Source: Pseudobutyrivibrio ruminis CF1b | GTDB taxonomy: Bacteria; Bacillota; Clostridia; Lachnospirales; Lachnospiraceae | Length of the DNA stretch: 64,000 nucleotides | Direction: 5' to 3' | Assembly: GCF_000424005.1 (NCBI RefSeq) | Contig: NZ_AUJB01000012.1 | Coordinates: 1 to 64,000 of the forward strand | In this document: positions 25,833-34,792 of the stretch, piece after piece | How positions within the stretch are numbered: the first letter of the stretch is position 1 | How the letters are laid out: each line of letters starts with the position of its first letter | Notes under the pieces: generated by a model | Seen by the model: only the letters and a program-made list of their open reading frames with translations | Databases searched by the model: none | Told to the model about the DNA's origin: nothing | Position numbers and translations under genes: made by a program

Positions 25833-27038
25833 TTAAAGAGATTCGAGAGTTTTACGAATTTCGATGATGAAATCCCTTGAATTAAGGACTGTTGGGTTCT
25901 CAATTGATGTAATGAGAGCCAAATCCTTTGTCATTTTTCCATCCTCGATAGTCTTGATACAAGCCTTCTCAAGCTTGTCTGCGAAAGCTGAGAGCTCAGG
26001 AATGTTATCAAGCTCGCCGCGCTTTCTAAGAGCACCTGTCCAAGCAAAAATTGTAGCTACAGAGTTTGTAGATGTCTCCTCGCCCTTTAAGTGTTTGTAG
26101 TAGTGACGCTGTACTGTTCCGTGAGCAGCCTCGTACTCATAGTAACCAGCCGGGCTAACAAGCACTGATGTCATCATAGCAAGTGAACCAAATGCAGATG
26201 AAATCATATCAGACATAACATCACCATCGTAGTTCTTGCATGCCCAGATGAATCCGCCCTCAGACTTCATAACACGAGCTACTGCATCATCGATAAGTGT
26301 GTAGAAGTACTCGATGCCTGCAGCATCAAATGCATCCTTGTATTCCTTGTCAAAAATCTCCTGGAAAATATCCTTAAATGTATGGTCATACTTCTTAGAA
26401 ATAGTATCCTTTGTAGCAAACCATAAATCCTGCTTTGTATCCAAAGCATATTTAAAACAGCTATGAGCAAAGCTTTCGATTGAATCGTTAAGATTGTGCT
26501 GGCCCTGAACAACGCCTGGTCCGTTGAATGTGTGAACAAGTGCGCGTTCTTCCTTACCATCCTCAGATGTGTAAACAAGCTCAACCTTACCAGCTGCTGG
26601 GATTACCATCTCAGTGTTTTTGTAAACATCACCGTATGCATGACGTGCAATTGTAATAGGCTTCTTCCATGTCTTAACATTTGGGTCGATTCCTTTTACA
26701 ACGATAGGTGCACGGAAAACTGTACCATCAAGGATTGCTCTGATTGTTCCGTTAGGGCTCTTCCACATCTCCTTAAGGTTGTACTCTGTCATGCGTGCTG
26801 CGTTAGGAGTGATTGTGGCACACTTAACAGCAACTCCATATTTCTTTGTAGCCTCTGCAGACTCTACAGTAACCTTGTCATCTGTCTCATTTCTGTGCTC
26901 AAGGCCAAGGTCATAGTACTCAGTCTTTAAATCGATGAAAGGAAGAAGAAGCTCGTCCTTAATCATCTGCCAGAGGATGCGTGTCATCTCATCGCCGTCC
27001 ATCTCTACTAAAGGGGTTGTCATTTGAATTTTGCTCAT
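25833..27038 (-). CDS. icd: NADP-dependent isocitrate dehydrogenase
   Basis: This enzyme oxidises isocitrate to 2-oxoglutarate and CO2, making NADPH and feeding glutamate synthesis. The 401-residue protein is of the dimeric type otherwise common in eukaryotes: [11 protein letters not shown] at the N-terminus, [36 protein letters not shown], the metal-binding block [12 protein letters not shown] and the NADP site [27 protein letters not shown] precedes ATG 27038. It is probably monocistronic, lying between the leuS hairpin and its own terminator. Confidence 0.96.
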   Translation of the reverse strand: MSKIQMTTPLVEMDGDEMTRILWQMIKDELLLPFIDLKTEYYDLGLEHRNETDDKVTVESAEATKKYGVAVKCATITPNAARMTEYNLKEMWKSPNGTIRAILDGTVFRAPIVVKGIDPNVKTWKKPITIARHAYGDVYKNTEMVIPAAGKVELVYTSEDGKEERALVHTFNGPGVVQGQHNLNDSIESFAHSCFKYALDTKQDLWFATKDTISKKYDHTFKDIFQEIFDKEYKDAFDAAGIEYFYTLIDDAVARVMKSEGGFIWACKNYDGDVMSDMISSAFGSLAMMTSVLVSPAGYYEYEAAHGTVQRHYYKHLKGEETSTNSVATIFAWTGALRKRGELDNIPELSAFADKLEKACIKTIEDGKMTKDLALITSIENPTVLNSRDFIIEIRKTLESL

Positions 27039-27072
27039 AACGTATTCTCCTTATCATATAACTTTTATAGAA

Positions 27073-27097
27073 TAAGCCTGCCGCGATGGCAGGCTTA
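27073..27097 (-). terminator. Hairpin after leuS, probable terminator
   Basis: AAGCCTGCC and GGCAGGCTT form a GC-rich 9- to 10-bp stem just past the leuS stop. The T-run on the minus strand is interrupted (TTATTCTAT), so termination may be partial. Confidence 0.6.
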
Positions 27098-27101
27098 AGT
27101 C

Positions 27102-29507
27102 TTATTTAACTACAAGGTTAACAATCTTGTTTGGAACATAGATTTCTTTAACGAGATTCTTGCCCTCGATTGCGCCAGCAACTGAAGCGTCAGCCTTTGC
27201 AATAGAGAGAGCCTCATCCTTCTCGCATCCGTTAGGAATCTTGATAGTAGCCTTAAGCTTACCATTTACCTGTACAGCGATTTCGATAGTCGACTCAACA
27301 ATCTTAGCTGGGTCAAACTCTGGCCAAGCTGAAAGTGATACATATCCCTCACCGCCAAGCTCAGCATACATTTCCTCACAAAGGTGTGGAGCAAATGGAG
27401 CTAAGATCTTAACAAGTAATACAAGATTATCCTTAGTAATATGTCCCTCTGTAATGATATCGTTAAGAAGTCCCATCATAGCTGCAATAGCTGTGTTGTA
27501 CTTCATAGCCTCGATATCCTCAGAAACCTTTTTAATTGTCTTATGAATTCCAGTCTCAATAGACTCGCTGTTAGCCTCATCAGTAACGATATCTGTAAGA
27601 CCTGCGAATCTCTCAAGGAATCTCTTACATCCACGAACAGATGCATCTGACCAAGGAGCAGCTGCGCCGTAATCACCCATGAATAATACGTAAGTACGAA
27701 GTGTGTCTGCACCGTAAGCATCTACAATATCAAGTGGGTCAATAACGTTTCCACGAGACTTAGACATCTTCTGTCCGTCCTCGCCAAGAATCATACCCTG
27801 CGCACTTCTCTTCTTATATGGCTCTGGAGTATTAACTACACCAAGGTCATAAAGGAAATGATGCCAGAAACGTGAATAAATCAAGTGACGTGTAACGTGC
27901 TCCATACCACCGTTGTACCAGTCAACTGGCATCCAGTAGTTGAGCTTGTCCATAGCTGCGAACTCGTTATCATTGTGTGGATCAATGTAACGTAAGAAGT
28001 ACCATGATGAACCAGCCCACTGAGGCATAGTATCAGTCTCTCTCTTAGCGTCAGCACCACACTTAGGGCACTTGCAGTTTACAAAGCTGTCAATCTTTGC
28101 AAGTGGTGATTCTCCGTCTGTACCTGGCTCGAAGTTCTCGAGAACTGGTAACTTAAGTGGAAGCTCCTCAAATGGAACTGCTACATCACCACATGTTGGA
28201 CAGTGAACGATTGGAATAGGCTCGCCCCAGTAACGCTGTCTGTTGAATGCCCAGTCCTTCATCTTGAACTGAACACCAGCCTTACCACAGCCAAGCTTCT
28301 CAAGCTCCTGAATCATTCTGTCGATTGAGTCCTTCTTATTGTTAAGACCGTTAAGGAACTCAGAGTTAATCATGTTACCTTCGCCTGTGTAAGCTTCCTT
28401 AGTAACATCTCCACCCTCGATAACAGGGATAATATCAATACCGAACTTTGTAGCGAAGTCCCAGTCACGCTGATCGTGAGCAGGAACAGCCATGATAGCA
28501 CCAGTACCATAACCCATCATTACATAATCAGAAATGAATACTGGAATCTTCTTTCCAGTGATAGGGTTGATTGCATCGAAGCCCTCAACTCTAACACCAG
28601 TCTTGTCCTTAGAAACAAGCTGTGTACGCTCGAACTCAGACTTCTTCTGGCACTCGGCTCTGTAAGCTAAAATAGCGTCCATGTTAGAAATCTTGTCTGC
28701 ATACTCATCGATATATGGATGCTCTGGAGCAATAACCATAAATGTAACACCACAAAGAGTATCTGGTCTTGTAGTGTAAATCTCAAGCTTCTTATCTATA
28801 CCATCAAGTGTGAAATTAACGAAAGCACCCTTCGACTTACCAATCCAGTTTACCTGCTGCTGCTTGATATTCTCAGGGAAATCTACCTCATCGAGACCCT
28901 GGAGGAGCTTATCAGCGTACTCTGTAATACGAAGGTACCAAACGTCCTTCTCCTTCTGGATTACATCGCTGTCACAGATATCGCACTTACCGCCCTGTGA
29001 ATCCTCGTTTGAAAGTACTACCTTACAATGTGGGCAGTAGTTTACAAGAGTCTTATCTCTGAATACAAGACCCTTCTCGAACATCTTAAGGAAAATCCAC
29101 TGTGTCCACTTGTAGTAATCCTCCTGAGTAGTGTCGATTGTACGACTGTAATCAAAAGAAAAACCTACGCTCTTAAGCTGTGTAGTGAACTTTTTGATAT
29201 TGTCATCAGTGATCTTTCTAGGATGTGTGTTTGTCTTGATAGCGTAATTCTCTGTAGGAAGACCGAAAGCATCGAAACCGATTGGGAATAATACATTATA
29301 TCCCTGCATACGGCGCTTTCTGGAAACTACCTCTACTGAAGAATATGCCTTGATATGTCCAACGTGCATACCTGCACCTGATGGATATGGGAACTCAACC
29401 AAGCCGTAGAATTTTGGCTTGTCAGAACCATCGACAGCCTTAAAGATGTCATCTTTTTCCCAGGCTGACTGCCATTTTTTCTCAATTGCTTTAAAATTGT
29501 GCTTCAT
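27102..29507 (-). CDS. leuS: Leucyl-tRNA synthetase
   Basis: A class I aminoacyl-tRNA synthetase charging tRNA-Leu. The HIGH motif is YPSGAGMHVGHIKAY (about residues 42-56), and the CP1 editing domain includes TTRPDTLCGVTFMVIAPEH and YGTGAIMAVPAHDQRD. The KMSKS motif is GQKMSKSRGNV, and an anticodon-binding domain and C-terminal extension follow. ATG 29507 with GAGGTGAG upstream gives 801 residues, normal for clostridia; an in-frame start 60 bases earlier is unlikely. There is no room upstream for a T-box leader. Confidence 0.97.
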   Translation of the reverse strand: MKHNFKAIEKKWQSAWEKDDIFKAVDGSDKPKFYGLVEFPYPSGAGMHVGHIKAYSSVEVVSRKRRMQGYNVLFPIGFDAFGLPTENYAIKTNTHPRKITDDNIKKFTTQLKSVGFSFDYSRTIDTTQEDYYKWTQWIFLKMFEKGLVFRDKTLVNYCPHCKVVLSNEDSQGGKCDICDSDVIQKEKDVWYLRITEYADKLLQGLDEVDFPENIKQQQVNWIGKSKGAFVNFTLDGIDKKLEIYTTRPDTLCGVTFMVIAPEHPYIDEYADKISNMDAILAYRAECQKKSEFERTQLVSKDKTGVRVEGFDAINPITGKKIPVFISDYVMMGYGTGAIMAVPAHDQRDWDFATKFGIDIIPVIEGGDVTKEAYTGEGNMINSEFLNGLNNKKDSIDRMIQELEKLGCGKAGVQFKMKDWAFNRQRYWGEPIPIVHCPTCGDVAVPFEELPLKLPVLENFEPGTDGESPLAKIDSFVNCKCPKCGADAKRETDTMPQWAGSSWYFLRYIDPHNDNEFAAMDKLNYWMPVDWYNGGMEHVTRHLIYSRFWHHFLYDLGVVNTPEPYKKRSAQGMILGEDGQKMSKSRGNVIDPLDIVDAYGADTLRTYVLFMGDYGAAAPWSDASVRGCKRFLERFAGLTDIVTDEANSESIETGIHKTIKKVSEDIEAMKYNTAIAAMMGLLNDIITEGHITKDNLVLLVKILAPFAPHLCEEMYAELGGEGYVSLSAWPEFDPAKIVESTIEIAVQVNGKLKATIKIPNGCEKDEALSIAKADASVAGAIEGKNLVKEIYVPNKIVNLVVK

Positions 29508-29550
29508 TTTTCTCACCTCGTATATATAACTATTCGAAATTATAATAAAA

Positions 29551-29581
29551 GCTGTGTAGTTTTGCAATAAAACTACACAGC
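29551..29581 (-). terminator. Hairpin terminator between the 112-residue gene and leuS
   Basis: GCTGTGTAGTTTT / AAAACTACACAGC form a 13-bp stem with a 5-base loop; TTTTATTATAATTT follows on the minus strand. Confidence 0.75.
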
Positions 29582-29614
29582 AAAAATGGTTTTTATTGAA
29601 AATTCTGCGGTGAA

Positions 29615-29953
29615 CTATGCTATCACTGACATCATTGCAAGCATTCCTAAATTAGTGATATAGGTTCTACCTTCTTCGATATTCCAATATTTTTCTTCTA
29701 CTGATTTGATATTAAGGAATTCCCCATAATTTAATGGTGCTACATTCCCATCAGCCACGAACGGAACTACATATTTTCCTGAATCATCATCCTTATATAC
29801 ACAGATTCCTGCTTCATCCGGGTTATTTATGTCTATAGTCTGACTAAATGATATTAACTCATCAAGAGTACCAGCCTCTGCCTCAAAGAAATAATACTCC
29901 TCTGCTTCTGCTTCCTCTTGCTCTATAAATTCTACATTGTATTCAATAATCAA
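29615..29953 (-). CDS. Hypothetical protein, 112 residues
   Basis: I do not recognise a family. The protein is acidic, with an EQEEAEAEEYYFFEAEAGTLDEL segment near the N-terminus, several alternating aspartate-rich turns and a short hydrophobic C-terminus (LGMLAMMSVIA). No signal peptide is visible. It lies alone between leuS and the EF-G-like gene, with a terminator hairpin behind it. The ribosome binding site before ATG 29953 is weak (GAGGATAATG). The layout supports a real gene, but expression is untested. Confidence 0.6.
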   Translation of the reverse strand: MIIEYNVEFIEQEEAEAEEYYFFEAEAGTLDELISFSQTIDINNPDEAGICVYKDDDSGKYVVPFVADGNVAPLNYGEFLNIKSVEEKYWNIEEGRTYITNLGMLAMMSVIA

Positions 29954-30073
29954 TTACATTATCCTCTCATTCTAAAAAGTGCTTTGATATAGTAGCACGT
30001 CTTCCCCTCAGACTCTACATGCAAGTTTTTTAGAATGTCCGTTAAGTAACCGAATTTGAAAAATTATAGAAAA

Positions 30074-30105
30074 AAAGACTGATGAAGCAAGCCTCATCAG
30101 TCTTT
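30074..30105 (-). terminator. Rho-independent terminator after EF-G-like gene
   Basis: AAAGACTGATGA and TCATCAGTCTTT form a perfect 12-bp stem with an 8-base loop; seven T follow on the minus strand. Confidence 0.88.
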
Positions 30106-30127
30106 CTAATCTACTTATTTTAACTGT

Positions 30128-32224
30128 TTACTCCTCATCCACATCCTTAATCTTATTAGCACGTCGCTCAACTTCCTTAGCCTGAACATCTGAAGGAACC
30201 TGCTCGTAACGGGCTAATTCATAAGAGAATGTACCGTAGCCACCAGTCATAGAACGAAGTGTTGTGTCATAGCCATAAAGCTCAGCCATAGGAACTTCTG
30301 CCATAACCTCAGTCTTTCCACCAGTTTCTGTAGGGTTCATACCAAGAACACGTCCACGTCTCTTGTTCAAATCACCCATTACATCACCAGTGTAGCTATC
30401 TGGAACTACAACCTTAAGTGTCTCGATAGGCTCAAGAAGGATTGGATTAGCCTTCATGATGCCATCCTTGAAAGCGCCCTTAGCTGCAACCTTGAATGCC
30501 ATTTCTGAAGAATCAACTGGATGATAGCTTCCATCATAAAGATTAGCATGTACACCAACTACAGGATAAGCTGCAAGTGGTCCTGCAAGAACAGCTTCTG
30601 ACAGTCCCTTCTCAACAGCTGGGAAGTAGTTCTTTGGAACTGCACCACCAACTACAGACTCTGTAAAGTTGTAATGCTCTTCCATATTTCCAGAAGGCTC
30701 AAATGTCATTTTAACGTGACCATACTGACCATGACCACCAGTCTGCTTCTTATACTTATACTCGACATCAGCCTTTCCTCTAATTGTCTCTTTAAATGCA
30801 ATCTTCGGCTGGCTAAGCTCGATGTCTACTTTGTACTTCTCATTAAGCTTCTGAACAAGCATATCAATATGTCTGTCGCCGATACCATAAAGAAGTGACT
30901 GGCTGTTCTCGCCGTCGTTGACAGCCTTGATTGTTAAGTCTTCAGCACAAAGCTTAGAAAGTGCCTGTGCAATTTTATCTTCATCTCCCTTGTTTTTAGC
31001 CTTATATCTCTTGTATGTATAAGGAACTGAAAGTGGTGTTCTGATGTAAAGGATTGGATTAGCCTTTGTAGAAAGGGAATCTGTTGTAGCAACCTTCTGA
31101 AGCTTAGAAAGTGCACAGATATCTCCAGCATGTACCTCGGGAACTTCCTCAGCCTTGCTTCCTGTTAAGATGTAAAGCTTACCAATCTTCTCCTCAGACT
31201 CTTTATGCTTGTTATAAAGCAAATCATCTGTCTTAAGAACACCTGAATTAACCTTGATAAGAGAATACTTACCAACGAATGGATCAACGATTGTCTTAAA
31301 TACATAAGCACTCTTTGGCTTAGAGAAGTCATAGTTTGCTTCGTAAACTTCATTCGTATTTGCGTTAATTCCTGTAATCTTGCAATCAGCTGGTGAAGGA
31401 AGATACTTAACAACGTCAGTAAGCATTGTATACTGGCCTCTGTTAGTAAGGTTTGAACCCATCATAACAGGAACAATATCACCAGATGCTACGTTTACAC
31501 GAAGTGCCTGACGAATCTCATCCTCTGAGAATTCTTCACCACCGAAATATCTATCCATGAATTCCTCTGATGTCTCAGCAACTGATTCCATTAAAGCTTC
31601 ACGATATTTCTCCAAATATTCCTGACTGTAATCAGGTACATCAGAGTGTTCAACTGTTCCATCAGCCTTCCAGCGCTTACCTATCTGCTGAATAACATTT
31701 ACATAGCCAACAAACTCTCCATTTTCTCTTATTGGAAGATGGAAAGGAGCAATCTTCTTTCCGTACAAACTCTGAAGCTCCTCAACGATTTCTCTATAGC
31801 TGGCATCATCTATATCCATGTCAGTTACAAATACCATTCTAGGAAGATTAAATTTGTCGCACATCTCCCAAGCTCTCTTTGTACCAACCTCAATTCCGCT
31901 TTTACCTGAAATAACAATAATAGCCGCATCAGCTGCAGAAACAGCCTCCTCAGCTTCTCCGACGAAATCAAAATAACCTGGTGTGTCTAGGAAATTAATC
32001 TTAGTATCGCCCCAAATGATTGGAACTAAAGAAGTGTAGATAGAAAATTTGTTTTTTGTCTCCAGTTTGTCGTAGTCACTAATGGTATTACCAGCCTCGA
32101 TAGTGCCCGGCTTGCTGATCTGACCAGCTAGAAAAGCCATTGATTCGATGAGACTGGTTTTGCCCGCCCCGCTGTGACCAAGCAACACAACGTTCCTGAT
32201 TTTGTCCGTAGTAAATACCTTCAT
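30128..32224 (-). CDS. Elongation factor G-like GTPase with altered G motifs
   Basis: The 698-residue protein has the EF-G layout: G domain, domain II, domain III, domain IV (FTESVVGGAVPKNYFPAVEKG) and C-terminal domain V. The P-loop GHSGAGKTSL is intact. The G3 motif is FLDTPGYFDF, so the histidine that activates water in EF-G (DTPGH) is tyrosine, and the G4 motif NKMD reads TDMD. It is therefore a paralogue, not the main FusA, and may hydrolyse GTP slowly or have another role. GGGAGG precedes ATG 32224. It is divergent from tyrA. Confidence 0.88.
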   Translation of the reverse strand: MKVFTTDKIRNVVLLGHSGAGKTSLIESMAFLAGQISKPGTIEAGNTISDYDKLETKNKFSIYTSLVPIIWGDTKINFLDTPGYFDFVGEAEEAVSAADAAIIVISGKSGIEVGTKRAWEMCDKFNLPRMVFVTDMDIDDASYREIVEELQSLYGKKIAPFHLPIRENGEFVGYVNVIQQIGKRWKADGTVEHSDVPDYSQEYLEKYREALMESVAETSEEFMDRYFGGEEFSEDEIRQALRVNVASGDIVPVMMGSNLTNRGQYTMLTDVVKYLPSPADCKITGINANTNEVYEANYDFSKPKSAYVFKTIVDPFVGKYSLIKVNSGVLKTDDLLYNKHKESEEKIGKLYILTGSKAEEVPEVHAGDICALSKLQKVATTDSLSTKANPILYIRTPLSVPYTYKRYKAKNKGDEDKIAQALSKLCAEDLTIKAVNDGENSQSLLYGIGDRHIDMLVQKLNEKYKVDIELSQPKIAFKETIRGKADVEYKYKKQTGGHGQYGHVKMTFEPSGNMEEHYNFTESVVGGAVPKNYFPAVEKGLSEAVLAGPLAAYPVVGVHANLYDGSYHPVDSSEMAFKVAAKGAFKDGIMKANPILLEPIETLKVVVPDSYTGDVMGDLNKRRGRVLGMNPTETGGKTEVMAEVPMAELYGYDTTLRSMTGGYGTFSYELARYEQVPSDVQAKEVERRANKIKDVDEE

Positions 32225-32316
32225 GTGTCGTACCTCCCAATAATTTTTCGACGCCTTAACCCCGCCGCGCCGTGATGTTATAAAACTTATATATATTATA
32301 TTTAATATTCAGACTA

Positions 32317-32345
32317 TTTACAACGGATAAATGTGATATTATATA
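32317..32345 (+). promoter_or_regulatory. Promoter of tyrA-aroA
   Basis: TTTACA (32317-32322) and TATATA (32340-32345) are separated by 17 bases, about 55 bases before tyrA. The match is good for a sigma-A promoter. Confidence 0.6.
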
Positions 32346-32399
32346 AATATATTCTCGCTTTAAAGTATTAAAGCATCAAATGTTTTGGGAGACTTAATT

Positions 32400-33500
32400 A
32401 TGAAGACAAAAACTATCGGATTTGTAGGACTTGGACTTATTGGAGGCAGTATCGCAAAAGCGATATTAAACGTATATCCGAATACAAGAATATTAGCAAC
32501 AGCTTCTAGAGAATCTACTATCGAAGCTGCTTTTGAGGAGCGCCTTATCGACAACAATGGCCTTCTCAAAATTCATCAGTTTGGTCAGTGCGACATTATC
32601 TTTCTTTGCAGCCCTGTAAAGATTAACTGCGACTATTTAAGACAGCTTAAAGATGTGGTAAAACCTGACTGCATTATCACAGATGTAGGTTCTGTAAAGG
32701 GCGACATCACTGCAGTTGCCAGAGAGCTTGGCATGACAAATCAGTTTATCGGTGGTCATCCAATGACAGGTTCAGAGCTTACAGGTCTCGAGCATTCCAA
32801 TGCTCTTCTTCTTGAAAATGCTTACTACATTCTCACTGCAGATTCTGAAATGAATCCAGAAACTTACGATGAGTTTGCTTCATATATTGGAAGTCTTGGT
32901 GCTATTCCTATCAAGCTTACACCTGAGGAGCATGACGATGCCACTGCAGCAGTTTCTCATTTGCCACACGTTATCGCAGCTTCCCTTGTAAATCTTGTTC
33001 AGGATACCGATGATGAGCGTTCTATATGCAAGACTATTGCAGCAGGTGGCTTCAAGGACATTACCAGAATCGCATCTGGCTCACCTACCATGTGGCAGCA
33101 CATTTTTCTTAGCAACAGAGATGCTTTGATTAAGCTTTTAGATATTTATAAGGATGAGCTTGAAAGCTTTAGAAATGCCATATTAAAATCAGATGCAGAC
33201 GAACTTTTAAAGCTTTGGACAAAAGCAAAGGATTACAGAGATTCAATTACAATTCCTGACAATGCTTTACTTCGTTTTTACGAATTGTATTGTGATATTG
33301 ATGATAAACCAGGTACACTTGTGGGTGTTCTTCAGTTACTTGCCGATGCAGAAATCAGTGTAAAGAACATCGATATTATCCATAACAGAGAATTCGAGCC
33401 TGGTGTTCTTCGAATCGAATTCTACACTGATGAGGCTATGAAAAATGCCCAGACTATTTTGACACATAATAACTACTACGTAAGACAGAGGACAAACTAA
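32400..33500 (+). CDS. tyrA: Prephenate dehydrogenase with C-terminal ACT domain
   Basis: TyrA converts prephenate to 4-hydroxyphenylpyruvate with NAD(P)+ in tyrosine synthesis. The dinucleotide-binding motif is GFVGLGLIGGSIAKAI (residues 6-21); IITDVGSVKGDI, GGHPMTGSELTG and VSHLPHVIAASL are family blocks. An ACT domain (about 295-366, starting DKPGTLVGVLQLLADAEIS) probably senses tyrosine. ATG 32400 is preceded by GGGAGAC at good spacing; a TTG at 32385 is the alternative. It is followed after one base by aroA, so the two are translated together. Confidence 0.96.
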   Translation: MKTKTIGFVGLGLIGGSIAKAILNVYPNTRILATASRESTIEAAFEERLIDNNGLLKIHQFGQCDIIFLCSPVKINCDYLRQLKDVVKPDCIITDVGSVKGDITAVARELGMTNQFIGGHPMTGSELTGLEHSNALLLENAYYILTADSEMNPETYDEFASYIGSLGAIPIKLTPEEHDDATAAVSHLPHVIAASLVNLVQDTDDERSICKTIAAGGFKDITRIASGSPTMWQHIFLSNRDALIKLLDIYKDELESFRNAILKSDADELLKLWTKAKDYRDSITIPDNALLRFYELYCDIDDKPGTLVGVLQLLADAEISVKNIDIIHNREFEPGVLRIEFYTDEAMKNAQTILTHNNYYVRQRTN

Positions 33501-33501
33501 T

Positions 33502-34782
33502 ATGCCAATCGTAAAAGCCAAAAGTTTAAAAGGAGAAATAAAGGTTCCTGGAGATAAATCCATCAGCCACCGCGGTGTTATGTTCGGTGCCATTTCAGAA
33601 GGTGTTACCGAGCTTACAGGTTTCCTTGACGGCGCTGACTGCCGCTCTACCATCGGCTGCTTCAGAGCCATGGGAATCGATGTAAATCAGGAACATGACC
33701 ATGTAGTGATTCACGGAAAAGGCCTTCATGGACTTTCTGCACCACAGCAGGTTCTTGATGTGGGAAACAGTGGTACCACTACCCGACTTATTTCAGGAAT
33801 TCTTGCTGGCCAATCATTTGTCAGCACATTAAATGGCGATGAATCAATCCAGAAGCGTCCAATGGGCAGAATCATCACTCCTCTCACTCAGATGGGAGCT
33901 TATATTAAATCCGTAAAGAACAATAACTGTGCTCCACTTGAGGTAGGCGGTGTTCCACTTATGCCCCTTCGCTACGATTCACCTGTAGCCAGCGCTCAGG
34001 TAAAATCCTGCGTACTTCTTGCTGGTCTCTATGCAGATGGAGTCACTTCCGTTACAGAGCCTGTTGTATCTCGTAATCACACAGAGCTTATGCTTTCAGG
34101 CTTTGGTGCAGATATCAAGTCAGAAGGACTTACCGCTACTGTTGTAGGCGGTCCTAAGCTTGTTGGCCAGAAAATCGAAGTGCCGGGTGATATTTCATCA
34201 GCAGCATACTTTATCGTGGCTGGTCTCATCTGCCCTAATGCAGATTTATTAATTAAAAACGTAAATACGAATCCAACCAGAGCAGGTATTATAAAAGTTG
34301 CTCAGAACATGGGTGGAAATATTGAACTTGTCAATGAAAGAATTGTAAGCGGTGAGCCTGTAGCCGATATTCACGTCACTACAAGCGACTTACATGGCTG
34401 TGAAGTTTCAGGAGATATCATTCCTACTCTTATCGATGAGCTCCCAGTAATCGCTGTTATGGCTGCCTGCGCATCAGGCACCACTGTTATCAAGGATGCA
34501 GCAGAATTAAAGGTAAAAGAAAGCGACCGTATCGCTACAGTCACTGAGAATCTTAAAAATATGGGTTGTGACATCACTCCTACTGAAGATGGAATGATAA
34601 TCAATGGAGGAATGCCTCTCACCGGCACATTGATTAAGACATACCTGGATCACCGCATTGCAATGTCATTTGCAGTGGCAGGGCTTGTAGCAGATGGTGA
34701 GACCACATTCGACAACGAGGATTGCTGTTGTATTTCATATCCAGATTTCTTTAAAACAATTGGAGCTATCGTAAACCGATAG
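33502..34782 (+). CDS. aroA: 3-phosphoshikimate 1-carboxyvinyltransferase (EPSP synthase)
   Basis: AroA condenses shikimate-3-phosphate with PEP, the sixth shikimate-pathway step. The 426-residue sequence shows KVPGDKSISHRGVMFGAI near the N-terminus, the PEP-binding NSGTTTRLISGILAG, KRPMGRIITPL and the C-terminal TYLDHRIAMSFAVAGL. It resembles the class II enzymes of Gram-positive bacteria. Its ATG follows the tyrA stop by one base. The stop codon lies inside a 10-bp hairpin that probably terminates transcription. Confidence 0.97.
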   Translation: MPIVKAKSLKGEIKVPGDKSISHRGVMFGAISEGVTELTGFLDGADCRSTIGCFRAMGIDVNQEHDHVVIHGKGLHGLSAPQQVLDVGNSGTTTRLISGILAGQSFVSTLNGDESIQKRPMGRIITPLTQMGAYIKSVKNNNCAPLEVGGVPLMPLRYDSPVASAQVKSCVLLAGLYADGVTSVTEPVVSRNHTELMLSGFGADIKSEGLTATVVGGPKLVGQKIEVPGDISSAAYFIVAGLICPNADLLIKNVNTNPTRAGIIKVAQNMGGNIELVNERIVSGEPVADIHVTTSDLHGCEVSGDIIPTLIDELPVIAVMAACASGTTVIKDAAELKVKESDRIATVTENLKNMGCDITPTEDGMIINGGMPLTGTLIKTYLDHRIAMSFAVAGLVADGETTFDNEDCCCISYPDFFKTIGAIVNR

Positions 34783-34786
34783 CTCC
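34762..34786. terminator. Hairpin over aroA stop codon, shared convergent terminator
   Basis: GGAGCTATCG / CGATAGCTCC form a perfect 10-bp stem with a 5-base loop, and the aroA TAG is in the right arm. It is also 6 bases after the convergent GH43 gene. T-runs are short on both sides. Confidence 0.6.
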
Positions 34787-34792
34787 ATAATT

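Noticed and set aside
29508-29614. T-box leader before leuS
   Set aside because: Only about 100 bases are available and a terminator hairpin of the previous gene fills the middle; no T-box bulge or specifier loop is seen.
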